From: Aspergillus flavus
Taxonomy: Eukaryota; Ascomycota; Eurotiomycetes; Eurotiales; Aspergillaceae
Direction: 5' to 3'
DNA: 64,000 nt
Assembly: GCF_009017415.1 (NCBI RefSeq)
Contig: NC_092407.1
Coordinates: 1,736,001 to 1,800,000, forward strand
Part shown: positions 23,701 to 37,333 of the stretch, piece after piece
Layout: each line of letters begins with the position of its first letter
How positions within the stretch are numbered: position 1 is the first letter of the stretch
Notes under the pieces: generated by a model
Databases searched by the model: none
The model's input: the letters and a program-made list of their open reading frames with translations, nothing else
Told to the model about the DNA's origin: nothing
Translations under genes and position numbers: made by a program

Positions 23701-24767
23701 GGTGGGGTTGATGGTATCATTTGAGGAGAGGTTTTTTTTTTTTTCTTTTCCTTGTTTTTGGGTGACCCCGCGCTTGCGCTAGAGTCTAGATGCTTAAGAT
23801 ATGTAGACTAGTGGTAGTTCGATTTAATGTAGACCAGGGTTTGGTCTTTTAGTTGTTAATCATTCGGGATTGTGGATTAACTTAATTTTTACTGCGGGTG
23901 GTCGTCAGATTTCAAGGTTGGTTCCGGAGACGGAAGCCAAACCACTGACCATGGGTTGACAGAACATACTACTCTACTACTCTACATACTTGGAAAGGTA
24001 TTTCTTGATGAATCTTTGATTATCACTAACTGTGCCACAAATCAAATGGGCGCTTGAATTAACAACGGGGGAATATTATGGATGCAAACAAAATGAAAAC
24101 AGGATGATGCGCACAGGGGTATGAGGCAATGATTGGGGACAAGTTGAAGTATACATGTGGCCAGCACAGGAAAGACGTGGTGAGGGTGCAACCCGGGTCA
24201 AGGTCAAATCAAATATTACATCAAATAGGGACACAGAATGCAAGATGAACGAGAAGTATAGAGAAGAGAAAAAGAGGGCAAAAAAAAAAAAGAAAAGAAA
24301 AATGGGTACAAGAAGAGTGAAGAATGACTCGAGCCATTCTGTTGATCGAGGCAAAAACATCTTTGCCAGAAAATGCGACGAGAAAAAAAGAAAAATCCCA
24401 AATCACCACCTGTGCCTCAAAGAAGGCGTCATGCGCTCTAAGTTTAGTCCAAACCGTGGACTCCCAGTGCGCCGAATCCGTTGCCGCCCAGACAACCGGT
24501 CTAATGCCTCCAATGTAAGTCTTCCTTTGTGAAGACCATGTGCTATATTATGTTTCTCTTTTCCCCTGTGAGAAACGAAATCCTTTTGCCAGACACCTTA
24601 GCCTCCCACCTGACACCGCCAATGTAAATGCCCAGACGCCAAAACCGCAAAGACAAAAGCCAGACCAACCAGTGCAATGGTGGAGTAATTATGATAGTGT
24701 ATTAAGTAGTAAGGGGGGAGCTCCTGGTCACATCGCGTCGTGAAGTTGCAAACGGCAGTGGGGGCAA
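23701..24767. other. intergenic: dph6 promoter and msnA 3' flank
   Basis: A 1.07-kb spacer with a T-rich run just upstream of the dph6 start (23730-23760 on the plus strand) and an A/G-rich stretch near 24250-24310. No gene is seen. Confidence 0.5.
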
Positions 24768-26651
24768 CTAAACGTGCTCGTCACGCTTGCGCTTCTTGGC
24801 GGACCGACGATCGATAGAGGGTGCGTCAGAAACACCATCTTCGGATGATTCGCTAGTCGTCGACTTGGTCGCCGCAGCGTGGGCAGCTTCATAGAGCACA
24901 GCACCCATGGTACTCGCGTCGCGATTATCATACCGTTCAGATGCGTTGTTCGTGTCCAGGACACCCATCACGATAGAGCCACCGGCATGGGTCCTGGCAT
25001 GCTGCGCAAGGTTGTCACTCCGAGAAAACTTCTTACCACACTCGTTGCACTCGAAGGGCTTGTCTTGGGTGTGCAGAGAGCGGTAGTGACGCTTAAGGTG
25101 CTCCTGACGACGGAAACGACGAGAGCAGAGAGAGCAGACAAAGGTCTTGGAAGGATCATCCGTCAGGGATTGCTTACGACCCCGGCGGTTGACCGACACA
25201 GGAACAGATGGGGCCTCGCAGGAGCTAGATACATTGGCTTCCGAGGCTGAGCAGGACGGAGCAGCTGCCTGCTGAGCCACGTTGGCCTCTGTGCTGTTGG
25301 CCCGGCTGTTGATCGGTGCCTGTGCCTTCTTGAGAGCATCCTGGTCCTCAGAGTTTGCTCTCTTGAGAGACTTGCGGGAGTTGCTTCGCTTCTTTGTCTT
25401 CATCTCGTCAGAGGTCTCGCTGGCATCACTTTGAGCCGGAGCGAAATCGGCGCATCCCAGGAAAGAAAGGCCAGAGTGGGCCAACTCCAGGTCGTCTGAA
25501 GAATCTTCCAAGCTGTGCTCGCTCAAGAACTCCTCGTCATCGAAGGAGTATGCGCTGAGGCGCTGTCTCTTTTCGCCCACGTAGTAAGTATTACCGCTGG
25601 GATGGAAGTCAACCAAGCGGTTGACAAACTCGTCCTCCGAATCAAGGTCGGAGAAGCTGTCAAAAGTGGGCAACGAACTGAGGGGGTCCTCGGTAGAGCT
25701 AGTGTAAGCGGGTGATGGGTTCTCATGAACTGGCAAAGTCACAGCCTCGCTTCCCAGGACCACCTTCGGTTCCTCCTCATCGCAGGAGAGAGTGGGCAAA
25801 GGAGGAAGCTCAGCGGGAGAGGATGTGTTGACGGAAGACTCGACAGTCAGCTGCCGAGGGTCACAGAAGTCGGAGGTGGCCTGCTCAACAGGGAAAGCCG
25901 ACTGAGACGGAGTAAACAAGGAAGATACAGGAGAAGGCGAAGGAGAAAGAGAGGGGCAAGACCCGTGGGCAGAGAGGAAGTCTGAGCTCTGACTGGCGGT
26001 GAGAGAATTGGCGTTGATGAAGACTAGAAGAAGTTAGACTGGTTCCAACCCCCTACTCAACTGATGAGAAGAAAACATACCAGGAGTCATGGGAGGCGAA
26101 GTTGCTGACCGAGTCCAGTCGGCACTGGCCAAAAGCTCGGCATGGACGTCACTTTCACAACCCTCCTTTACACCCTCCACCTTTTCGAATGAGAAGAAGC
26201 AGTCGTTGATTGGGGTGTGCAAGGTGCCACTGCTGGATGGCGGGCTGCTGATAGAACTTCCCGCGGTGGAGAGTGGAGGGGTAGAAGGGAAGCTATAGTA
26301 GTCACCGACGAACCTTGTGTCCAAAGGCATGAGGGCTGGGGAACCCTGCTGGACGACGATTGTGGGCTTCAGGTGAGATGGTTGGGGAGAGGCGATGGGA
26401 GTCATGTTCATTGCTCCGCGGAAGGCATTGGTGGTAGCCATCTGATGCATGTTCATCATGGGTTGAGCATTGTAGACCGGTTGTTGCTCTGGGAGGCAGT
26501 GTTGCTGAGGGAAGGCCTGAATCTGTCCATAGTATGGCTGGGGCTCAGCCGGGTGGCTTGTGTATTGTTGTCTTTGTGAATCAGCAGTGGGGTAGTATGC
26601 AAATGATGGTTGTCCTTGCACCGTTGGTGCCATGGTGTATGTAGCGTCCAT
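24768..26651 (-). CDS. msnA: C2H2 stress-response transcription factor, Seb1/MsnA (Msn2/4-type)
   Basis: Nuclear regulator related to yeast Msn2/Msn4, which bind the stress-response element AGGGG/CCCCT. Exons 26651-26081 and 26023-24768 give 608 residues; the 57-nt intron joins MTP to [10 protein letters not shown]. Near the C-terminus are two consecutive C2H2 fingers, [19 protein letters not shown] and [19 protein letters not shown], whose recognition residues (RQEHLKR, RSDNLAQ) match the Msn2/Seb1 class. Upstream lie Gln/Pro-rich and acidic Ser-rich stretches typical of an activation region, and the C-terminus is basic ([11 protein letters not shown], a likely nuclear signal). The ATG at 26651 is preferred because it begins the conserved [13 protein letters not shown] start; an in-frame ATG further upstream gives a non-conserved extension. 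Confidence 0.94.
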
Positions 26652-28400
26652 TGTGACTAGAAGACGAGGGATCAGTATGGGCATCCTGTATGATATATAG
26701 TCATCCTTCCACGAACCAATGATGAATGTGATGAGGATCAAGCGAACACTGCTTAACCTCTTGGGTATTATTAAGTATGTTTAGTCTAAGTCAGGATGTT
26801 CCAGATTGATGTCGAGGCAGCTTGGTGCTAATGATAGATGTCGAGCACTGTAGGTTGAATGAATGTAGATGTCTCTTGTTCTGGATGAATGAATGACTGA
26901 AGGCAGAAGAGTGCAGTCCGAATTAGGGTTTATAAAATATGCAACGTCTTCTGATCTTCTGAGTGTGAATGTACGGTATAGTTATATCTGATAGAAGGAA
27001 GGACAGGAACCTCTGGTCGATACGAGCCAACCCTTTTTGGATTCGGGACGATCACGATCAAAGGTACCGGGAGACAGATGATGAAGTAAAAGAAAGAGAG
27101 AGAAGAGAGAGATGGGGATCAAAGCCAAAAAATAAGAAATAACGAAGGGAAGGACAGAGAATCGAGACAAGTCTAAAAAGGGAAAAAAGGAAAAGACTAA
27201 GAAATAAAGAGGACTAATGGACAGTCGCGGGGAAACGAGAGACAGGGCCGATATGGGAAAGGGAAGAGGGAGAGACGGCCAGAAGGATGGACAGTGGATA
27301 AAAGAGAGACTGATCTGCTTGTGCTACGACTTAGTAGCGCCGTGCGTAGTGAGAGTTAGTCGTAGGACTGGAGCCGTACTTTTTAGTTTTAGTCCGTCTT
27401 GTCTATTTGGAGGGGGGGGGGGGGGGGGGGGCCGTGGAAGAGGGAGGGAAGGTAGTATAATACTAGTAATTATACCTAATAATATCCTGAATTATAATTA
27501 TAATTATGAATTTTTTTTATTATAATAAATAAAATAAAATCGAGAAGATATTATTTTTTAAAAAAAAAAAATAGGAAAAGAAAATTAAATTTCGAAAAAT
27601 AAATAAATCCTAATAAATGGAGTAACTCACTAATGGATGGCCGCGGTGCATCCGCCCATCAATTCCAAGGATACTCCTCCATGGTGGTGCCAGATTTCCT
27701 ATGATTATCAGTTAATCTTTACCTGAATGGTGCGAATGATCAATGGGAATAACTCTGTTCATGAATCCCAATTGTTTCCCTACTCCAATTTACACTTTGA
27801 GGGGAAAGTTCTCTGTCATTTCTCTTTTCGATGTCCATTCTTTTTGCCTCTTTTTCGCCTAATTCTTCATAACTTTTTTTTACTCTTGCCCATCGACACT
27901 CTCACGTAAACCAGACGCAGGACGGCACACAAACAGACACAGATTGACGCTGGTGCACATCTCAGTTCCTCCAACAGCGGAGCAACAGACGGGAGGTGGG
28001 ACTCCTCATCGTCGACTGTGGCAGCATCCGCCGCATCATCATAACCACCATCTACATTTTGCTAACCAGAACTAAGTCTACCCTAAAATGTTGTGCCATT
28101 GCTCCATTGGGGAAAGGTAGCGTAGGATCCCATCCGAACTACACAGCCGACAAATCCAATGCGCGACTAACAGGGAATGGGACCACTTTCCTCGGCCGGG
28201 GAACCCAAAAAAGGCGTAAGCATGTGGGACGCATGAGCACGAGTGGACCACCTTGGCGGTCCTCATAAAGACTCCATCTGAGGACTCTCCAAAAAAGAAA
28301 AAAAAAGTAAAAAGTAAAAAGATTAAAAAAAAAGAAAAAAAAAAAAAGAGGAAAGTGGCCACTCCGGGCACTCCCCCATTTTATTACATACAACTGGGTA
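26652..28400. promoter_or_regulatory. msnA upstream region with G20 tract and AT-rich block
   Basis: Non-coding region 5' of msnA, likely promoter plus a long leader. It contains an uninterrupted run of 20 G at 27412-27431, followed by a strongly AT-rich block (27460-27620), and purine-rich runs near 28290-28350. Short open frames here have no coding character. Confidence 0.6.
27412..27431. repeat. homopolymer G20 tract
   Basis: Twenty consecutive G on the plus strand, able to form a G-quadruplex, ~760 bp upstream of the msnA start codon. Length may be unreliable in the assembly. Confidence 0.9.
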
Positions 28401-31400
28401 CCTTACCTTGAGAAAGTTTTGGTTCCTGCCAACTTAGTATACCAGTCTTTGATAGTTCTACTAATAGTACTTCGTAAAATAATGCGGAGATTGTTCTATA
28501 CCAATTAAAAAGGGAAAGAGGAAAATTGGGCGATGAAGAGACAAAACCTCACTCGTGGTCAAATGCCGCATTGACATAACATAGTACGATGGATTTGATT
28601 GATGGTGTAGAGTATGATGTCTCATGTAATAATATAATAGAAAGGTTGTTGGTCCTCCGTCCTATTAAAATCGAATAATAATACCAATCTATGTGATGTT
28701 TTATTAAATTATTTAGGTATCATCGGTAATAATCCTTGGATTAGGGCATCCTGTCCAGTCCTACCATGACTGTTGGGTGTGTGAATTGCCACTGTTATCC
28801 GAGACCTGGGCTGAAAAGTAAACCTGAAGTCTGATTTGCCTTCCTGAAATAGTAGTTTGAACATTTGATTGCCCGAGAACAAGAGTCACGTTCATGATGC
28901 TCTGAATCCAGTCAGACTGCAGAGATCAAGACAATGTGTTCGCGCGCGCGCCTATCTAAGACATCCAACGTATCCCTCCCATCGATCAATGATAACCTGA
29001 GTCTGGGGACGGACAGTGATTGATGTACAGTGATACGGTGATGTGCTATACATATCGGTAGTCTCGTTACCAATGGAAAACCGACCTGCGTCCCAAGTCT
29101 TTGCCTATCTGGCTTATCAGCGGCTTGACTGTCCCACCAACATGGGAGTGCGAGTCCAAAATCGAGCCAGTGGCCATTAGCAAAAGTAAATTGGAGTGGG
29201 GTGGCGGCCTCGCAGGGTGGTCACCGGTGGGACCTCAAGGAAGAAAAGGGTAAAATGGGTAAAGAACATCCGACCTCGCCCTCCCATGGGCTGAGGGGTC
29301 ACTGATAGGCCAGATAATGGGTAACATTGCTCCCACTGCGAGAGTTGGCTGCAAGAAGGGCTGGGTACACCGGAGCTGCATTGAGGGCCAATGAACTCTG
29401 CGCGTGAATGGGAGGATTGACTCGCCGGCTAGCCTAGCCGGCCCCGCTGAGCATCGTCCCGTCCGCCATTTGGGGATTTGACCCCAAAGGCGAAACGATG
29501 TTTGAAAAAAGAAAAGAATGATGAACATCACTTTGCTTTTCTTTTTTTTCTTCCAGTTAAGATCTGCGTGGGCGGGTAACGAAGATGTTGTATTTGATAG
29601 TCGAATGACGGAATAGTGTCAATCCGAATATCGGTCGCAAATGAAGTTTGGGTCACGATGATTTTGGAACGTTTTCAAATCACGTCACCAACATACTAGT
29701 CCAGTGAGGCTTCTCAGTGGCATCATTCAGAGTCTCGACTAGGAGCAAGCGTCGAGAAGAGATACTATGTTCTACCCAACCAATGGTGAAACGGTCTCGA
29801 CTGGCCCCACTAGGTATTTAATAGTGGCATGGTGTGCTACAACTCGTACCTTACATTAGAGCGTGTCGACGGACAATATGAACTTAGTCAGGCTGTAGAT
29901 GTTGCCCTAAGTCTTGAGTATTTAGTGACGCTGAGGAATGAACGCTTTGACTTCGCTTACATAGGACGATCCAAGTAGGCAACTTATCATGAGATACTTA
30001 CCTGCATAAGGCACGTAGTCATATTGAGCCCTCTATCTTACATGTCATGGGCGGAACAGGATAATTCAACCGGGGTACTGGATCCCAGTACCATTGGACA
30101 CGCCTCGCCTTAAAATTGAGAGTTGAGCCACCAACCCATAGTGCAAGCACTATAACCTTAAAGATTCAACACAAAGAGCTGCTCACATTTGCGATTCGAC
30201 CTGTTCAACGGCTACTGGATACATGATCGATCAGCTTTACCGAAGCCTACTGCAGGAACAGGTGCGGAGAATGCAGCCTGCAGCCCTGGCGCGACTCAGA
30301 ATCTACTAAAACAGCCAACCCTTGCTTGAATCGGAATCAAAGGTGACGCTTGGCCGTTGCCGTCAACTCAGGTTACACCACCCGAGCTGTCAAAATAGAA
30401 TTATTGGTTTACCTTGGGAAGAGTACCGTATACAATGGTTCGCTATAGAGACTGTATCTGATTCGATAAACCCGACAGGTACGGGAGTCAATCATCTTCG
30501 ACCTGTTTGCCCGAGTCACATCTTACATAACACCTGCAGACCGGTATTGCGTATTCACCCACATATGACCACCATCCTTACTTACCCTTATGCAAAGTAC
30601 CAAACACTAAAACCAAGCAAGAAATCGATCCACGAAATCCGAAACAAACGCGATGAACCAGATTTCCAGATAACACTGACAGGCTGCGCCACAAGCAAGG
30701 GACCAGGTCAGAGCTGTCAAATGCAAGCCAAGAGCCCGAATTAGATCAAAGCTTTTCTTAGCCAGGAAAACACGCAAGCTCCAAGAGCCAGACCGCCGTG
30801 TAACAACAAACCGCCGTCTGGTGAAAAGAAAAGCTAAACGACTGCCATGGTAACATCCAAGCCTTCCCTGCGGGACTTTCTTTCCCGAAAATCCGTGTGA
30901 TTGTCATCTCGCCATGGATGATTTCAATTTATTCTTTTATTAGGCATTCATAAAGTTCGGGGGGTGAGGGTTTTTCCGGGCCATTATTGGTTCCATCTAA
31001 AGATAGATCTCATTCGTGATTGGTTGCAAACCCCCTACCCCGGCGCCACTTTTATCCTTTCGCCCAGGGGTGAGCGATTGGATGGCAGGGGGTGTTACGG
31101 AGTCCCCTGATATTCCGATGTTTGGGAACGGAGACTGCCGCAAGGTCACTAAACCCTTAGGGGACTGCGCAATAAAACCATATCCGCATGTTTAGTATAT
31201 AGCGTAGGATGCTACTAACGTCCGTACAGTAGCAGGTCGTCTAGAGCACCCTAAGAACATGGGTAGGGTATTAATTCTGAAAGCCCCATCTAGACGAGCT
31301 GCTGTTATACCGACTCCGGTTAGAGTCTCCGTCGATGTAATTTAAAATCATGCATGGAAGGAAATTGGCGACCTTCGAGAAGGCAACGAAGGAGTGTTAA

Positions 31401-34400
31401 ACCACCACTACTTTCCTAGTACTTGCCACTACACTCCACGTTGCTCCATAGCAGAGGCCGACGAGTACTTGAAGGCCGAAAAGTTAATGTCAATCGCGAC
31501 GTTGTAACATCCGACGGACTTAACGACGTAAGCAGATAGCCATCGCTTCGCTCCTCGAGGGCTTGCAGTGAACCCCTGTCTCGCCACCGAAAGTAGGGAC
31601 GCCACCGCAGAAACCGTTGTAGCACAGACAACAGACCAAGAAATTACTTTGTGATGTGTTTACTGAACACAAAGAAAGAGAAGAAAAAGCAAAACAGGGT
31701 CATGATTCCTAGAGAAAAATCAACGGCTCTGATCATTCTCTCCATCTGACAGGTAAGAAATTGCGACTCACCTTGGTTCAACCCCACAAAGAACGGGTGT
31801 ACGAGCTAGAGTGAGGTTGCCGTTGACGATCATGATTCTTCACCACTGTTAATTTGTCGCACACATATCAATTCGAACAATTGGTGACCGTCGAGCGTCG
31901 AGTCTGGCCTCAGTGACAGGTCCATTCGACTCCACATCAGCAGCACATCATGATACTAAAATGTCAACTAAAATCAAATAGTCTCGACCGTTGTCTCGCC
32001 TCATGGCATATTCTCGGTCTGCCACCGAACAGCTCTTTACTGGTTTAAGATGAACGGAGGTCCAAGCCAACGGAACAGCGTCTTTTGCGACGTTGACACC
32101 TGTGGATTCAAGACGGAGTATGGCGCGCATCCGCGGGCGGTAGGGTCTTAGTGATAGTGGGCAAGCGACCGTGCTGAAGGCCACGGGAAGCTGCGGCTTC
32201 CCCCGGCGAATCAACCGTACAAGTATGGGACCTGTGAGTATCCGTGTATCGATGCCTTAGGCTCTTGACTGTGGCCGCAGCATCCGAAGCATTGATTTAA
32301 ACGACTCAACGGTGGTTCGGTACCAGATTTAGTATGTATGACATTGACCGGAACTCGGTTGGCTGGAATCCCGTGGGGGAATTGGGAAAGATACATACTC
32401 CGTAGGCATCACTCATTATCATGAGATTATACAAGCACCCACTAGGAGCATGTGGATCACCGGTAACGAAGGAAAGTGAAGCGCATCATGCAACGGTTGA
32501 AGGTGGACTTGGAGTAATTCTCAAAGAGGAAGGCCATTAGCTGATTTGGAATCCTGTGGTTTACAGTTGATGGCACGATTAATTATGCTGATCACTATGG
32601 AAGCATTGTTGGAACGCCTTAATACGGAAATACCAAAATATGAGAGGGCCATTAGGCTTGCCCTAACACACACACACAGAAATGTCTTACTCCGAAGTAG
32701 ACATCAGTCTTTGTTCTACAGAAACGATCTACTATCTTAGCCAAAGCCACACATATATTAGCCTGTGGGGCATAGCTAGCAAGGTACCTTCTCGGTCGGG
32801 AAAGGCCGTCAATTAGGTCAGTTTCCGGAAATATTCGAGGTTTCCAATCCATCCGCTCGGAAGAGGTACCCAGTTCTGCGGTCAGACTTTCGTCGGAAGT
32901 TGGAAGCTCAACAGCTGAAACAGACTACGCGTCCGTTAATCCTCCAATCACCGGGTTTGCTCTCACCCAGTGGCGTGCTAGTCGCTTAGTAGTATCCCCT
33001 CGACAATGGAGATACCTAACCACCTACGTCCAAGGTATCCGCCACCAACGAAGTAAGAAATACTATCTATTTGAAGCTGTTGGTTCGAAAATTCCAAATG
33101 ACGTTTCTAAAACCGTCACAAAGTATCTATACGAAGAGGGTCCTCGTCGTCATAGTGCCAAGACGTTCGAAGAAGGTTCCATTTGGCATTCTTTCCTCGA
33201 CACGAGACTTATTTGACACTAGGACAATAGTCTTTTATCACTAGGTTTTTTTATTAGGTTTACTAACACACATCTCAGAACCAACACTCACACTGTTCCA
33301 TATCGATAAGGATGCGAAATCCCTCATTTCCTCTTGGGTAATGTTAACCGCCAAGACTCGCCATCGCTATAGCCCGGGATCAGAATTGAACCCGATAACC
33401 GACGGGCCACAGTGGTTTTGCGGGGACCAACAGTACACCGTGTCCACTCCTCGACCCGGGATGCAGCTGCATGCATAGTCCTAGTTGGTGGGTGTTCTGT
33501 CTGGCGAAATGCTTGGGTTGGATTCATTCTGGAACCTGCGGTGTACATTGCCGCCTTCCATTGGCTTCCAAATCCTCCTAGCTTGAGTGCCGAGGAGGGG
33601 ATACCCCGGCACTTGAGCTAGGACAATAACTCCCACTGTCAAAGGCTGAGGGAATAGAGCAAAAAGAGGCCCGTGGCGTGCAGATTTGAGTTCCGTTCCT
33701 GGAGCTTTGCAGCAGGAGGACCAACTAGCGGTGTCGATCACTAGCGGCAAAGTCAAACATATTGAACCTAGGCAATGCATTGCAGAATGACTGAGAGAGC
33801 AGCACGTGCGTGATACACCGTTGGTTTTCTAACCAATTGGGTGATTCCATGGCATCATGACTCGCTATCGCGGTTCTACTGCGGAGTACCGCGCAACGCT
33901 ACTCCGTATGAGAAGATCATGGACGAATAATGTGACTGTGGGAGGGGAAGCCTTCTCCCGGGCCAAGCATTCCGGTTCCTGAATCTGGAGAACCTGGCCT
34001 GCCTCAAGCGAGAAGATTGGTCCCAGAGTCCGAGTCTAGTCCATGTGCGGCATATGCGGGCCGCTGGGAGTTGGAGAAAGCAAGTTGAACGTGGGCTCTA
34101 CTATGCTGATCATGATTGCATCTTTTGAGGCGACCAAGGTTCTCCCCCAGTGCTTATCTCAGACGGGAAGGAGGTGTCACTCCTCGGTGAATTCACATAA
34201 ACGAAGGTTTTCGGTTACCCACCGAGTCCCAGACTTGAGAAACTCTCTTGTTGAAGAGAGTGACAGGCTTCCAAATAGTGCCAACCCTTCCATTTGGAAT
34301 GAGCCAATCTCATGTTGACTTTCGGTCTATTTGGAAGATGCGGAGAAGACAATAATTCGGGGATCTTCATGCACGATTTCTTTTCTCTGTCAGTTTGCAT

Positions 34401-36193
34401 CTACAACGTTGCCATTTGCCACCACACTACGGAATAGTTGACTGTTGGTCATGGAAATGCAGAAAAAGCAACTTCAATATCTCTACCACAATGGGGTCAT
34501 TGGAACCACCGAACCGTGAATGAAAACTGGTACTATCCCACGTCCGACTTCGCTAAAGGGCCCCTCTTGCAGTTTTGGAAGCTTTGGTCGGGGGGGTTGG
34601 ACGAAAATAGCGCCGACATAGACTGAAACTCTATCTGGATAGAATTTTACTCCAGAGGCACTATTTCTCCACGCACTATCACTGGGTTTACCTATGGAAG
34701 GAAGGGCCCAACTGATCGCTGCGTCTCACCGTGAGACCTTCCCGTGGTCATCTACGTCGTGGGTCCAATGCAACCATGCTAATAGCCTGATATGCACCGA
34801 AGGGGCGATGAATTTGATAATTTTTTCCTCGCATTTCCGATCTCCGTCCTCTCCGTCCTGGACTCCTGGAGAGCCTCAATCTACGATTCGCAGTACCAGC
34901 GGCGACGGTGGACACCTGAAACACTGTGGCGAACAGGATTCCTGAGTGGATGGGGGTACCAGATCCGATACGAGAAACGATCGGTTTAGATCTTGCGGCG
35001 ACATACTCGGCCCGTGGTTCACGGTGGTTGCTCGGGTCACTATGGATCATATGGTTCACAGATAAGAAAAGATGAAGCATTCGTCGGTACCGGAAGGAAC
35101 AGCGCTCAGGTTCCCGCGTTAGCGAGTTTTGTTTTGCTCGTGCACGACCAAGGTTCCTAGATTTAGATTGTCTATCTGAATCGGGGAGAACCGTGGATGT
35201 CGGAGAACAGCGCAAGCAGAAATGACGACATTCGTGCAGTGCAATCTATTGCGATAGAGAATTCATACGCTGACGCAACATCGAACACTTTCAACTAGTA
35301 TCCGCAGACCTGCGTTGGTCATACAGTAGTACACAGTACGCGGAAACTGGATCGGCAACTGGCGCACGTCCTTCGAAACTACGTTCAACTATTCAGGACG
35401 ACAGCTATTCGCTAAAATACCAGACACACAAACGTCTTTATCAAGAACAAACCCTTCCACCGCCAAGGCCAATGCCCTCAGCATCAAGGTAGGACAAAGT
35501 GCCCAGCGATCAACAAAGAAATCCAGCAAAAGAAAAGTAGGACAAAAAGGCCTCAGTGGATGGTGTTTGAGATCACATTCCCAGTGGGAATCAGTCTCTT
35601 CCTATCATATGTTTAACATCCAATTGTCTCATCATAAGCCTTATTTGTTTATGGAAAAGAAGAGAGAGAAAAAATCCGAAAGAAAAATTTTCATATCAGT
35701 AGCTTATGTAATCATTTACATTACCTAATTCGACTCGGCTAATAGTGTCCAATGGATTGGGAAAGTAAGTCCGCTTCCGAAAAACCACAGGATAAATATC
35801 TCGCGATGCTGCGATTCTTTGAGAATTTTTTTTCTTTTCTTTCTTCGTGCGGCGACGCAACTACTATTTCACCCGTGTTGCTTGGACATCATATTTCCCC
35901 CATGATGTGACCAAGTGTCAGTTGCGTCACAGAGAAATGAAATTGCACGCCGGTTCTACTTTATTGGTCTTTCTGAATTTTCTAAGGATGAGACCATTTG
36001 GTTTGGGATCGGACATCTCTTTTAGTCCCCCATCAACAATCTTGGCAGCGCCAAGTACTTGGAGGGGGATCTACAGGTCGATGATAGTAGCTGGTTATAA
36101 TGCAAATTTTTCAAGTCAATATTGCTACTGTAGAATCGTAATGTCCGTCTAAGGTATCCGGTATCCTTGTACGCCGTCATATCGAGTCTATGC
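28401..36193. other. 7.8-kb region without recognisable genes
   Basis: No open frame longer than ~155 codons, none with domain motifs, and no canonical splice-joined coding chain that I could assemble on either strand. Base composition is moderate, not the extreme AT content of heavily RIP-mutated repeats. Small details: an alternating CGCGCGCGCG at 28941-28950, an imperfect inverted repeat at 31231-31303, and TACTCCGTA motifs at 32396 and 33900. It may contain non-coding RNAs or very old decayed repeats. Confidence 0.5.
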
Positions 36194-37333
36194 TTATTCA
36201 CCAGGCTCATCACCAATCTTCTCCAGCTTGCCCATCTCTCTCTTTTCGCCTGCCTCACCAAAGATACGGATACGGTCCACGCGCAGCTTTTCACTGTCCC
36301 CATCCCCATCCACAAAGAACATGATCAACGACGTAACCCTCTGGAATTTGACAAACCGCAAATCAATCTTGGCCGTTCCGGTCTTCTTATCCCAATCTTC
36401 AGGCTGGATAGTCACCGTCTGCACAGGATCGATACCCTCCGCCTCGTCAAAGCCCAGGACATGCGAGCGGTTCGTGTAGAGATGGATCGTCTGCGGGCGC
36501 ATGGGAAGCTCATCACCATCACTGGGAGGCAACGAAGTAATCTGCAACGAATGCACCTTGAGCGTCGACTGGAACGGAACAAAGAGCATAAGCTGTTCAT
36601 CGGTATCGCTCTCGACCCAATCCTTAGCCTTTCCCTTGCCGTTGTTCAGCGCCGACGGCTTCGAAGTCTCGAAGAGTGTCTTCGCCGTTCCGAACTCGCT
36701 GTCCCGGTTCAGCAGCTCCAGGCCCTTGGGATCGTACTGGTCCGTGATGTCGGCGTAGCCTTTCGGTGCGGCCAGCCCGATCCAATCTGCGTCGGAGCTG
36801 CCTGATGAGCCCTCGCCGCCGTCGTCGGGTTTGCTGGCCTCCGATGCGAGTTTGCGGACCACCTCCGACAGCTTCTGGGGGTCGGCGCCTTTGACGGTGG
36901 AGGTTGGACGGCCGCGCTCGAACACGATGAAGGTGGGCATGCTGTAGGTTTTGTAGTGTTAGTACGGTTGTAGATGTTGGTGCTGGGGTGGGGGACGCAC
37001 GCTGTCACTCCGTAGGCCTTAGCAAGGTCCTGTTGGTGATCGACGTTGATCTTGGTGAAGGTGATTCGGTTCGGGCGTGACAGCTGGGCTGCCAGCTGCT
37101 CATATGCAGGGGCGATGGCTTTGCATGGTCCGCACCAGTCTGCGTAGACTGTGATCATCAGTTAGCAGCTGTAGCATGTCGTAGGTGGTCTTGAAGCTGG
37201 GGCGGGGTGACGCAAGGGGAGCGAGGGGAGCGAGGGTCGGGTTGTGAAGCTTACAGTCCGCGACAACAAAGCGAGACTTCGTCAGCAGGGTGCTGAACTG
37301 CTCCTTGGAGGAGATATGAACGGGGCTCGACAT
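36194..37333 (-). CDS. thioredoxin with C-terminal PITH domain (TXNL1-like)
   Basis: Exons 37333-37255, 37148-37001 and 36941-36194 give 324 residues; introns of 106 and 59 nt are GT-AG and the codons split at both junctions restore the family sequence (VADFYADWCGPCK and YGVTAMPTFIVF). The N-terminal thioredoxin domain has the redox pair Cys32/Cys35 in WCGPC and the cis-Pro in AMPTF. An acidic/Ser linker (DDGGEGSSGSSD) leads to the PITH domain, with LMLFVPFQSTLKVHSLQI and the DLRFVKFQRVTSLIMFF signature. In TXNL1 the PITH domain links the protein to the 26S proteasome. A cytosolic role in disulfide reduction on proteasome substrates is inferred from the family. Confidence 0.94.

Noticed and set aside
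30322..30744. 140-codon frame in the gene-free interval
   Set aside because: No domain, no splice-linked neighbours, composition like the surrounding non-coding DNA.
33370..33475. tRNA-like T-loop (GGTTCAATT on the minus strand)
   Set aside because: The T stem, anticodon arm and acceptor stem do not pair, so no cloverleaf can be built.
34748..35215. 155-codon frame on the minus strand
   Set aside because: Arg/Ser-rich random-like sequence without motif or homologous feel.
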